This document shows, piece after piece, positions 37,915 through 47,331 of a DNA stretch of 64,000 nt. Each line of letters starts with the position of its first letter. Within the stretch, counting starts at the first letter, position 1. Under the pieces are notes generated by a model. That model was given only the letters and a program-made list of their open reading frames with translations, did no database searches and was not told the DNA's origin. Origin of the DNA: Dromaius novaehollandiae (taxonomy: Eukaryota > Chordata > Aves > Casuariiformes > Dromaiidae); assembly GCF_036370855.1 (NCBI RefSeq), contig NC_088108.1, positions 12,547,448 through 12,611,447 on the forward strand, read 5' to 3'. Both the position numbers and the translations under genes were made by a program.

Positions 37915-37990
37915 GACAGCATTTGGAGTAGTTGGTTAGAGCCATTTCTAAGGAACTGTGAGGTGGGAGTGTGAATCCCCTGTCAGAGGC
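37915..37990 (+). repeat. tRNA-derived SINE head (MIR-like) or tRNA relic
   Basis: The words GGAGTAGTTGGTTAGAGCC and, about 30 bases later, GTGTGAATCCCC resemble the A and B boxes of a tRNA promoter (TRGYNNANNGG and GGTTCGAATCC). The overall order also matches the tRNA-derived head of MIR, including ACAG at the start and a GGC near the end. The stems of a working tRNA do not form cleanly, so this is a SINE head or dead tRNA copy rather than a gene. Confidence 0.4.
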
Positions 37991-40378
37991 AGTAATTGAA
38001 TATCAGACATCTACATCCTAGGTGAATGCTGCAGTAAAACAGACCTACAGCATCTGTCTGCTTTGGCTGGGTCTGGAAAAAAAAAGACCAGCCTCTCTTC
38101 AAAGAAGGTACCTTTCTTAAAGAAAGTAGTAGGTGACACAGTCCTGACTGGATTTTAAGCAGTGAATTTAGGTTGGAGAGAGTCGCCGCCCAGTAAAACA
38201 AGCTAAAGTGCAGAAGCCTCATTGCTTGATATTTAATGCGCTCCCATCATTAGTGTTCCCTCTCTCAAGCCTGTTTGCAGACCTGATTCATGTATTTGTT
38301 TAACTTATGCTGTTGGTGGTTTTACTTTTTTGAATGGAAGAACAAGAATGACCACTACAGCCCCATTGAAGTTCAGGAGAATAAAACGCATTTTAAAATC
38401 GTAAATGTTTCAACTAACCTGAAATACATCTATGATATGCTTTTAATAACATGAGAAACAACTCTAATTGCTAAAATAAACTCATCAATGTCCTCGCTTC
38501 TGTTGGAGTTAGGAATTGGGCCACCATTCTCAGCATGTAGGAGGTAAAAATCTGTCATTCAATCTGGAAGCTGTAGGAAAATGTTTCCTCTCTCCGTATG
38601 AATCCCCATTCTGTTTTGCGCCTGTCCACAGTGTGGACAGTTTCCTTTAACAAGGACTGAGAAACAGTCAGTCTCATTTACAGTCTCAACAAGCCGTAGG
38701 GTTCCTGACATTGCCTGCTATGGCAAACTTGGCACTCTAGAGGATATTGCTATCTAGGTGGTAGTTCAGTAGCCAGCTCCTATCCTTTTGCTAGGCTTTT
38801 CATTAAGAAATCTCCTTGAAGATTTATATATATGACTTTAAATTTCCTTGATACCTAAAGAGGAAATGTTAGGAGCCAAACAAGGCCTTTGTAAAGAGCA
38901 AAGAATTGGCAGCCAGTAAACATGAAACTTGGTTAGTGATAGAAAGGACTCAAAAACTGCATAGTTGACAATACTTCGCTAGAGGAAAATAAATTGTCGT
39001 GAGCTTGTCAGCGTGTCCTCCATGGGTGCTCTGAGAGATGCATTCTGTAGAAAAGGAGGTGGCTGGGATGGCAAAAATTGTAAGTGTTAATTTGCTAAAA
39101 GGCAAAGTAAATGAACGGTTTGAGAAAATATTTTTGAATTTTTCACCTACGTTGTCCAACACTAGGGAGGAATGTCTGTTTCTTTTGGTATTTATGACAA
39201 CATTGAGGCGATGAGGAAAGATGCATTTGTAGAGGGAGAGTGATGAAAACCAATGGCCTGAAAAAAGTTTTCACTGATCAGAAAATACCTAAAGCTTAAA
39301 TGAGCAATTTTTCTTTTCCTCTACAAGATCTGTTCTGACCACTGAATCATGCATAGAAATTGCAGTGAAATGAACAGGAATTTTGTATAAATATCTCTGC
39401 CAAGAAGTGGCAAGATGAAAATAGATATTTGTCATTATTTGCAAAAATGTTTCTGCATAGTTACTTCTCCCAAACTTTCACTGCTTTACTGTCCCCTTTA
39501 AAGCTTGCTTTCAAAGTGTGTTTTATTGAAGTCTTTAAACATAATGCAAGGTTGTACCTCTCTGCTGCTTTGGTTGAAAAAGGAATTTAAATTGCAGACT
39601 CCTGTTTTTCTTTTTATCTGACTGGGGTGTGCATGCAGTACCACTGAGAGTGTTTCAATGTTTATATAATGTTTTCTGTAATAGTTTTCATTTCAGCAAA
39701 ATGCATATTGCAAAGGGTCACCTAAAGGTTGGGAGGTACCAGTTAGCAAATATTGCAGTGATTTGCACAGCCTCAGTCTGAAGCTCTATTTAAAATTTCA
39801 TGTAACTCTGTGAACCCAAGCTATGCTTCTAGAATTGCCCTAGCAGGTCCCTTTCGGCTCTCCGCCGCCTCATCCTGCCCCAGCGGTAATGGATCTTGGT
39901 TTTCCAGAATCGTTACATTATACAAGGCTACCTGGAAGATTTGAATACAGGCTATAGGAAACTGCATATTTGAATTAGCTCTCCGTATAGGGTTGTTGGG
40001 AAGACCTCTGAGTCTCCTTTTACTTGCATACTATGCTGAAGTCAGTTTTGCATACCTGGGTCTGTGTGTTGTTGGAAACCTAGGGCTGCCTCAGGCTTGA
40101 CTGAGCAGTTAGCATGAGAATATGCATGGTCCCTGTTAGGTGCAGACAGAAGGTGTTCTTCCACCTCCCTCCCTGAGGACCCCGATCTCTAAGGCAGCGT
40201 AGAAGCCTTTGTAGGGTTTATCTTCTTGTAGAGGATGCCAGTGCTGTTCCTAGACTGACCAGCCAAAATGCAGAGCTGTGTTGCTCCCTTACAGCCCAGT
40301 GATTTGAGCAGTCTCTGAAACGTAGAAGACACAGCTGTATCTCATGCTGCTATGTGGATTAAACCTTGATGTCTCCTT
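37991..40378. other. Gene-free or intronic stretch
   Basis: No supported gene. Strong minus-strand acceptors near 38075 (GTCTTTTTTTTTCCAG) and 39106 (TTTACTTTGCCTTTTAG) are not matched by good donors. No repeat is recognised. Confidence 0.35.
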
Positions 40379-40381
40379 TTA

Positions 40382-40504
40382 GGAGACATCCCTGCTGTTT
40401 ACAAAATGCTTCTGAATTTATTGGTGAATGTCAAGGAGAATGTGCAACTTCAGCACTTAAGTGGAACAGAAGAGAATTTCCTGATTCTGGTCCTTACTTC
40501 CTAG
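40382..40504 (+). other. Candidate plus-strand last exon
   Basis: A plus-strand acceptor TTGATGTCTCCTTTTAG ends at about 40381. Two bases then complete a codon, and the frame is open for 39 codons to a TAG near 40504. The peptide is Leu/Val/Glu-rich, reading DIPAVYKMLLNLLVNVKENV. An ATTAAA poly(A)-type hexamer follows at about 40532-40537. The other forward frames also carry long openings here, so the choice of frame is uncertain. If real it belongs to a gene opposite to the minus-strand model. Confidence 0.2.
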
Positions 40505-40550
40505 GTTGTTCCATACTGTGTTTTAAGGATCTATTAAATAGAAATATACA

Positions 40551-40563
40551 CCCCCCCCCCCCC
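40551..40563 (+). repeat. C13 homopolymer next to an A-rich tract
   Basis: Thirteen C are followed by G and then a mostly A stretch to about 40576. The complementary G13 can form G-quadruplex-like structure. The run is likely to vary in length and to be hard to sequence. Confidence 0.85.
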
Positions 40564-40709
40564 GAAAAAAAGAAAAGGTCCATGAAACAGCTTCCCTTGT
40601 GCTTGTGTGACAGGATCTCCTCCTTCTTTCTTAACCCCATGGATCCTCAGTCCTTTTTTGCTTTGCTGTATGTAGGTTCAGTTACTATTTATGCTCTATT
40701 TTTTTTCAC

Positions 40710-40776
40710 CTGAATGACCACAGGGATAGATGGGATGAGAATGTACCACGGACATAAGTCAGTGGTGGCAAATTGC
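40710..40776 (-). other. Short candidate coding exon (67 bp)
   Basis: The minus-strand acceptor has a good pyrimidine tract (TTTTTGCCCCTGCTGCTTCC and on to CCTAACAG) and the donor is ATTCAG followed by GTGAAA. The 67 bases are open in a frame reading QFATTDLCPWYILIPSIPVV, and in one other frame. Short exons like this are often open by chance, so confidence is low. Confidence 0.18.
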
Positions 40777-41017
40777 CTGTTAGGTTCAAGGAAGCAGCAG
40801 GGGCAAAAATTATGACTTTGGCGAGTGTGTCCACAGCAGAAAGCCTTTCACCTTGGCTGCAGTCTTGCCACAGGGATTTTTGGCAAATCTTAAGCTTCAG
40901 GAGATAGTGTCTGATCTGCAAAGTTTAGATCCATAGTTTCCTATCTTCATCTGAGTAGATATTCAGATCTGGGGCATGGGATCAAGTTTTTTCCAGTTTT
41001 CACAGAGAATGTATTCT

Positions 41018-41106
41018 GAGGGAGAAAAAAAGAGAGAGGGAGAGGGCGGGAGGGGGAAGGAGGAAAGGAAGGAGAGCAGAGAAGAAGAAAGGAGAGAAGG
41101 AAGGAA
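41018..41106 (+). repeat. Near-pure purine tract (GA-rich)
   Basis: Eighty-nine bases of the plus strand are A or G with only two interrupting C (41047 and 41077). Repeated words are GGGAGA, GGAAGG and GAGAAG. Such purine-pyrimidine tracts can adopt triplex (H-DNA) structure. Open frames across it on both strands are artefacts of the composition. Confidence 0.85.
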
Positions 41107-42096
41107 TTCCTGTGCTGTCAGAGTAGAGCAGAGGAAATATATAGCCCTGTTTCACCCTATCAGTTTCTCTGAAGGTAGATTTGGCTGCAAATTTTGTTTG
41201 ATCTCTGCATGTTCCCAATTTCTTGAACATGTTCTTTCTCTGCAGAGCACTGCTTACTGTGCAGGAAATTTTAAGTTGTAGAGTAATTTGTTTTCAAGCT
41301 ACCATGGATTTTTCTCAGCACAAAAGAGCACTTTGTGTCAATTTTCTCCAGTGTTGGCTACAGGGACTTTTTTTTTATCTGCAGCAAAAAAGGCCACAGT
41401 AAGTCATATAGCTCCTGCTGATGCACATTTTCTGTGAATTAAACAACAATAAAATAAATAAAGCAGTGAAAATCTTGAAAACTGATGTCTGTCACCTTTC
41501 AGGATTAGTCAAAAATTAATTTAAAAAATAGAAAAAACAGACAGTTCACTCGCCATTTTTAGCTTAACTCTGAAGTAATTGGAGACTAAGAACTCTATAT
41601 GCTCCTGAGGAAATGTCAATATCTTACATTTTCTTATGACATTTGAAAGCTATGACAAATGAATACATATGTGTAACCCACTAGCTAATATTCGTTATGC
41701 CTGTCCTCCCCGTTTTGCCCACTCTATAGAACATTGTTTCTGTTCTCGGGAAGAGATCCTGGCTGTTTAGTTCAGTACAGGCTCGGCATTAATTCTGATC
41801 ACTGTCAACAAGGATCAGTTGTGACAATGTTTGGTGCTGCTTTCAATTACAGTGCTGCAAATTTGGAGACTGCGTAACTGAACTTCGGGGCTGGTGAACT
41901 GTTGTGAGCAGGAGCTCCCCCATGGTGGGATTTGGTGCCAAATTTTGCTGCTTGCTCCTCTTCCTTGCCTGCAGCAGGCCAGGGGTGTTGGGTGATCCAG
42001 CTGGTAATGCCTGGGGCTAAGGCAAGGCAGTCCCTGTAGTGGCACTTCCCTGCCAGGTGAAGGGGTCTTGACATGTTATGCTGCCTCTAACTGCCC
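41107..42096. other. Gene-free or intronic stretch
   Basis: Two overlapping minus-strand frames at 41815-42074 are open in a GC-richer patch with a good acceptor (CCTGGCCTGCTGCAG, about 41972) but no adequate donor. Not called as an exon. Confidence 0.35.
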
Positions 42097-42260
42097 TGAG
42101 TGTCTTTGGGCAAAGTTGCGTTACCAACGTCTAGACAAGATGGCCTAGGATAATTCAAAGAAGGTCCTAGCTACCCTTTCCTTGTCTGTGACACAAGGCT
42201 ATATGCAGTGAGGTTATGCAGAAGTTAAACCGTTGTGAGGTTAAAATCGGGGCAATGAGA
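42097..42260 (+). repeat. Possible MIR relic with an internal expansion
   Basis: GTGTCTTTGGGCAAAGTTGCGTTACC, CCCTTTCCTTGTCTGTGAC (both in order) and GTTGTGAGGTTAAA resemble, in the same order, the MIR words TGACCTTGGGCAAGTCACTTAACC, GTTTCCTTATCTGTAAA and GTTGTGAGGATTAAA. Spacing is wider than in MIR, so an insertion or chance similarity must be allowed. It overlaps a minus-strand open frame (42167-42424) that I therefore reject. Confidence 0.35.
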
Positions 42261-42718
42261 GCTGTGTGCTGACATCTGAGGGCAAAATTTGACCTTGTGA
42301 ATTTTGAAGAAGCTGCAGAGAGCCTGGATGTTGCAGTACATGTGTCAGAGAGGTAGTGTAAAGGCTTGTCAAATTTTGGCTTGGAGCCTTCAGATATGAT
42401 TTGCAGCATCCTTGCAAAGAGCAAGCCTAGGTAGCTGAGTGATGAGCATGGAATAGACAGAGATTTCAGATATCCACATACAAATTCATTTTTTCCTCTT
42501 CAGTTCGGAAACTTCCAACATATCACATCCACAATGCCCCAAAGCATCCTCCCAGCCAGTTGGCTCTCAGCAAGAATAGAACCAATTTCTTAATCCTTAC
42601 TACCACCTCCTGCCAACATGCTATGGAAACAGAAGATATATCTGCTTCAGAAAGCATTTGTTGGCTTTCCTAACCAGGCGTATGCTTCAGAGGTGACAGC
42701 TGGTGCAGGAAAGAAGCA

Positions 42719-42830
42719 CTTATTTATACATACGTATATATAGATATATATATATATATCTATTTATATGAATATATACATAGATATATATTTATGTATA
42801 TGCATATATAGCTCCATATGTATAGCAAGT
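42719..42830. repeat. AT-rich tandem tract with 24-bp perfect palindrome
   Basis: The region is almost all TA/AT words. At 42740-42763 it contains a perfect palindrome built on (AT)n, with TAGATA at one end and TATCTA at the other. Related ATATAGATATATAT words recur at about 42779-42793. Long AT palindromes can extrude as cruciforms and are often unstable in length. Confidence 0.8.
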
Positions 42831-43499
42831 GCTTTTTATGTGCATGTTTGTATCTGAAAAGGAAGAAACCTAGGAAACTGGTAAGATGCCTGTTTTCCAG
42901 TTCAATTTTATGTCTCGGTGCTTTAGATGAGGAGGAACAATGGCTGTATCCCTAGTGAGCAGCAGACAGAACAGACCTTATCTTATGAAGGTTTCTATGC
43001 TTCGCAAAGTATGCTTTTATTCTTAATTTTACATCAAATAAACTCTTAAATATGCAAAAGATCGACTGTCTCAATTCTCCTCTTCATAAAAAAAATAGCA
43101 GTCCTGCACTCACCATTTACTGAGAGTGACTTGGTAAATTCTCAGTAATGACATCTGTAATGACGGGAAATACCAAGAGAAACCTAAGGAAGGCAGCTGA
43201 CTTTTAAGTTGTCACAGAACTGCATCACCTCAAAAGGAAAAGTAAGTTACAATCCTTTCAAAAGAAAAAGCTTCATGTTGACATTATTGTAACAGATGCT
43301 ACATGCCATAGACTCAGCTCTATGTAGATGAAAACCAGGATAAAAAAGCATTGCAGGAATACAGATTTCTGCAGAAAAATTCATTTTTTTCTGCTAACCG
43401 TCTCTCAAATATGTGTTATTCAACTCCCTTACCATCTAACCCACTGAATAAATGCAAAAATTCTCGAGCTAAAAATTTGGTTTGTCTATAAGAGAATAA

Positions 43500-44050
43500 G
43501 CATATCCGTGGATGCCAAGTGAGGGTTTGAAATGCATTTATTCATTCCCAATTTAGCATCTACTCACAGCATAAAATTGAATGAATTATAAAAAAGGATG
43601 CACAAGAAAGCCCCCCATTTTAATAGCACATACTTACCACCATTCTTATGTTAATGAAGTGTTTGTACAGCTGCTACAGTGGGCACAGGAAGATTAAAAT
43701 CTGCTGTCACTTTGCTAAAAGAACCTAAGGGAGATCAACACATCTGGTCTAGGGGAAAAATAAGTCTGTCAAAGCAATTATTTCACATCATTTGCAGCAG
43801 CTTAGAACAAGGGTGGGAAGGAGAGAAAGAAATTTATTAACCTTTAAGGTAGCCATATGCCTGTTAATTTATCATACCTGCCAATTCCTCACTTTGTTTA
43901 ATGATGAGTAACTCTGACACTCACATGTCATCTTCGGCCTCCCGATCACTTTTATTCTCAATTGCTCGCTTGTGCTGGGTTAGTTATTTAAAAGGACTAA
44001 ATGAATAGCCCAACAACTGGAAATCATAACTGGTTCATATCAAAGACAGC
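43500..44050. promoter_or_regulatory. Possible cluster of conserved non-coding elements
   Basis: About 550 bases show dense non-repetitive motif content and no recognisable repeat. Examples are TGCATTTATTCATTC, ATTGAATGAATTATA, TGTTAATGAAGTG, GCAATTATTTCACATCATTTGC, TTTAATGATGAG and GATCACTTTTATTC. TAAT cores, GATA words and CAGCTG E-box-type sites occur together. This resembles vertebrate developmental enhancers. It is an impression from sequence texture, and conservation was not tested. The region also contains the small splice-bounded segment at 43638-43673. Confidence 0.28.
43638..43673 (-). other. Candidate 36-bp microexon
   Basis: A strong minus-strand acceptor (TTTTAATCTTCCTGTGCC and on to CACTGTAG) and a near-perfect donor (GGTG followed by GTAAGT) bound 36 bases. 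Only one frame is open, reading QLYKHFINIRMV with phase 0 at both ends. Microexons of this size exist, mostly in neuronal genes. Short spans are easily open by chance, so the splice signals carry most of the weight. Confidence 0.2.
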
Positions 44051-44640
44051 AAATGCTGATGAATATTTCCCTGGCCAAGCTCAAGTGGTAGGTGGTCATG
44101 CTACAGCAGCTGGGTCTGTTTACATGGGTTGATGGTTGCTACCCAGATAAGATCCTAGATATCAAAAGGACAACAGTAAATATAACTGTAAATGCTCTAC
44201 CCGGACCAAATATATCACCAGGTGACAGCAATCTGGCAGGCAAACCTGGCAGTTTGTACAGTGCTACTGTATATGAAGAGTCACAAACTTGTGTCACTGC
44301 TATTTTTCTTCACTGGATTTCTATCTGCCGTGATGCTCATTTTGCACTTGTGTAAATGCCTTCTAGAAAAGTACAGGACAGTGATTGCATCAGCAGCATA
44401 CGCAGCCCTGTCTGGAGTGCGGGCGTGAATTGCTGCCTCAGAGTCATTCAGGTACTTCAGTGATGTTCCTCCTTCCACCCTCCTTCACCTAAGTCCAGTT
44501 TTCCTTTTCCACCTCTTGTTAAGGAAAGACATGATACAAGGACTCTTGTAAGGCTCATCATTCACTTTGCTAAGTAGGAGCAGCTGATGTGTAAGATATG
44601 TGTTGGACCACTTAAAATAGCAAAATGACACGGGAAAGAG
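44051..44640. other. Open but unassigned sequence
   Basis: Plus frames at 44092-44355 (87 codons) and 44192-44428 and a minus frame at 44281-44478 overlap. The first reads in part TWVDGCYPDKILDIKRTTV. Three overlapping frames cannot all code. The region follows the conserved-looking block and may simply have few stops. A GA repeat ends the stretch at about 44636-44650. Confidence 0.25.
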
Positions 44641-47284
44641 AGAGAGAGACTGTCAAGCAGGCAAACTGAAGTAGAAGAATGTCTCTAAAAAGTAAAGAAG
44701 GGTTTCACATATATTTTTGAGGTAGGGATTTTAAAAGGCAGATAAAGAAATTAAACTTTCCAGCCACTCTGAATTTCAGAAGGATTTCTCATCTTAGACC
44801 CATAGCCCCATTAAAAAAATAATGGGCTAAATTCTAACAATAAATATATAATAATATAATAGACTATTCAATTAATATTCAGATGGAATAACTGGAAGCT
44901 TGACCAGAAGATGAAAGGTGACAGCAGGGACTTCTGGCTTGTGACAGAGTCCCTTAATGTTGAATTCAGTGTTCAAAAATGAAATAAATGATAGGGAAAT
45001 AAGGAAGTGGGAAAAGCCTTCCTGAGGTACCATTCCAGCAATGTGAGCTGCCAAGTTGCCAAATCTATAGCAGAAATCAGGACTCTTTTCCTTTGAAGTA
45101 AACATTTTGGTCACCACACAGCCTGGATTTATCTTGGCCATTTGGCTCTTACAGTGTTGCCTACAAGCCTAAAACACCTTTCAGAACAAAGAGGGATGGA
45201 GGGACAGATGAACGGACAGCCAGATTCTCGTGGCGATGCTGCAGAGGTGCAGCTTTGGTCGCAGGTGGGCTGGGGAAGCCGGCAGGCTCTGCTTTAGCTC
45301 ATAGCTCCAGAGCTGTTCTGTAAGCAGACACAGTCTCCCTTAGCGTTTTTAAGTCAATTAACCTAAGAGATATTGTCAAAAGCAGTAATGCTTTGTCTGC
45401 ATTTCTGTCACTTGGGGAGGATAATAATATAAGCATGAGAGATGGTGGTAAGTTGGGTATGAGAAGATTTTGCAGAGAGAGAGAAGGAAAAGGTGTTTTT
45501 CAAGACAGTTAGAACTATTTTAGTACGTTTTGTTACAGTGACATTGCCTGTAATCCTTTCCTGATATTTTATTGATAAGCTTTTCACAATGTACATCATA
45601 GTAGGAATGATCAGACTTGACATTTTATCCTCAAAATGCATTTGGGGAGTTCAGAAGTCTTCTATTTCCCATTTTACATTTACATTAATTTCCCATTTTT
45701 GTGACACTGAGAGAAAAGAAAGTGTAAGGCAAATTGTTTGAACTTGAGTTTCTGCAGTTAGGCAAGAAATGCTCATCCTGTTTAAAATCAGGCCAAAGAT
45801 TTTGGTCTTTAAATATAGATTTAAATTCTAATATTAGATACGTCACATGGAAGAGATTGACCTTTGAGATTGACCACTAATATATAGGAGGCTTACTGCA
45901 ATTCTCAGAGTCAGACTTTTGATCTCCTCAAGCTTCATCACTAAGAAGTTGCCTTTCCAAGGTTTTTCATGCAAATCAATCCTTAGACATATTTTTAAAA
46001 TGAGACTTGTCTAAAGCTGTGTGAATGTGAACTTTTTTGGCAGAGGATGAACCAAACTAAGACAAAAATAATTTTTGCTCATTTAGAATTAAAAATATTT
46101 ACTCCTTGCTTGTCTTCTGAAATGAAAAAAGAAAAAAAAAGGAAATACCTATGTTCAGGCCAAATGCAAGATTTTTTTTAACTTAGCAGAAAATACTTAG
46201 TTTCTTTTTTGTGCTTGTATCTCTTTTTTTAAACTATTGAATCTTGTTGTGTTTCCAAATGAATTGATTATGAAATGATTTGTTAAAAAAAAAAAGTTTA
46301 AATGGAACTTTTTCTACTTGTGCCTTTCTATATGGGAAATACAACTTCTGATTAGTTCACTGAGAGTTTTTTGTACACCCCTGTAAGCCTATGGACTTTT
46401 CTTTATTTCAAATAAATGAGAGAGCTTTGATTACGAAGCACAATACTGCAACTTGGATTCAAAACATATCTCTGTATAAGCCCTCCAAGTTGAACCTCCT
46501 GTTACAAGTGAATTCTTTCCTTCTCTCTGGTATTTTCTTTAGAAGTGTGTTTTTCCAAAGGACTATCATAATACAGTTTCAGGAAAGAAAGACATACTGC
46601 TGCAAATGAATTCACAGCCTCAGACAAAAGACACTGTGAATGTATTGATAACAATAATATAGTGTTAAATCTAATCTGAGCTTTAAGAGGTTTTATTGTT
46701 TTGGGAAATGGTGTTCATGCTGAGTATGTGAAACTATCCTCATTGTTTTCAAGCTCCAGTACCTGATTATTGAGAATCTCTCACTTTAGAAAGATCAGTG
46801 GAGGTGATATACATGTTTTATTTTCTATCTGGGAGAGGCTGAGGAAGATGATGTGATCAGGTGTAGGTGTGGGGGCTGGGGGGTTAAGCAATGTTATTGG
46901 TTCTGGAGTATGTAACTGTCCTAATTTTTGCCTGGTTCTTGATTCTCAGTGAATGGGACTGGATGGCAGAAAGCTTGTAGGCCTTCATCGTGCTATGAAA
47001 TATTGTCTAAATGTGCTCTCTTTAGAACTGGCTTCCTTCATGGCCATCAAATTGTTTTCTTCTCTAGACATTGGAGAAGCATGAGTTTATGGTACTGGGC
47101 AGGGGGTGCTGAGCTACTCCGCTCTGTTTGAAGTCCTGCGTGCCCAGAGGCAGAACCTGCAGGCAGTTTGGGGGCTTTGATTTGCAGTCGTCCGTGTCTG
47201 TGGATTATAGATGTTCCTAGATTAGGAAGAATTTGAGTAAAGATAGGATTGTAATTCCAGACAGAGGGGTCTGATTTGGGTTAC
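44641..47284. other. Gene-free or intronic stretch
   Basis: Minus frames at 44872-45141 (89 codons) and 45408-45641 lack a good splice pair. A11 lies near 46286. No recognisable repeat. Confidence 0.35.
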
Positions 47285-47331
47285 CTGTATTATTGCATCT
47301 AAATTCTAAAAGCAGACTCTGCAGGATTAAC
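47285..47331 (-). other. Weak candidate exon (47 bp)
   Basis: A minus-strand acceptor (GCCAGTTTTCCACAG) and a good donor (ATACAG followed by GTAACC) bound 15 open codons reading LILQSLLLEFRCNNT. The pyrimidine tract is short and the span is small, so chance is likely. Confidence 0.12.

Noticed and set aside
40366..40713. 115-codon plus-strand open frame
   Set aside because: It runs through the C13 and A-rich simple tract, giving a proline and lysine block. A different frame there has the better exon-like signals.
41000..41281. Long open frames on both strands over the purine tract
   Set aside because: They are low-complexity artefacts of repeated GA words.
42167..42424. 85-codon minus-strand open frame
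   Set aside because: It lies over a likely MIR relic read in reverse and has no good splice pair.
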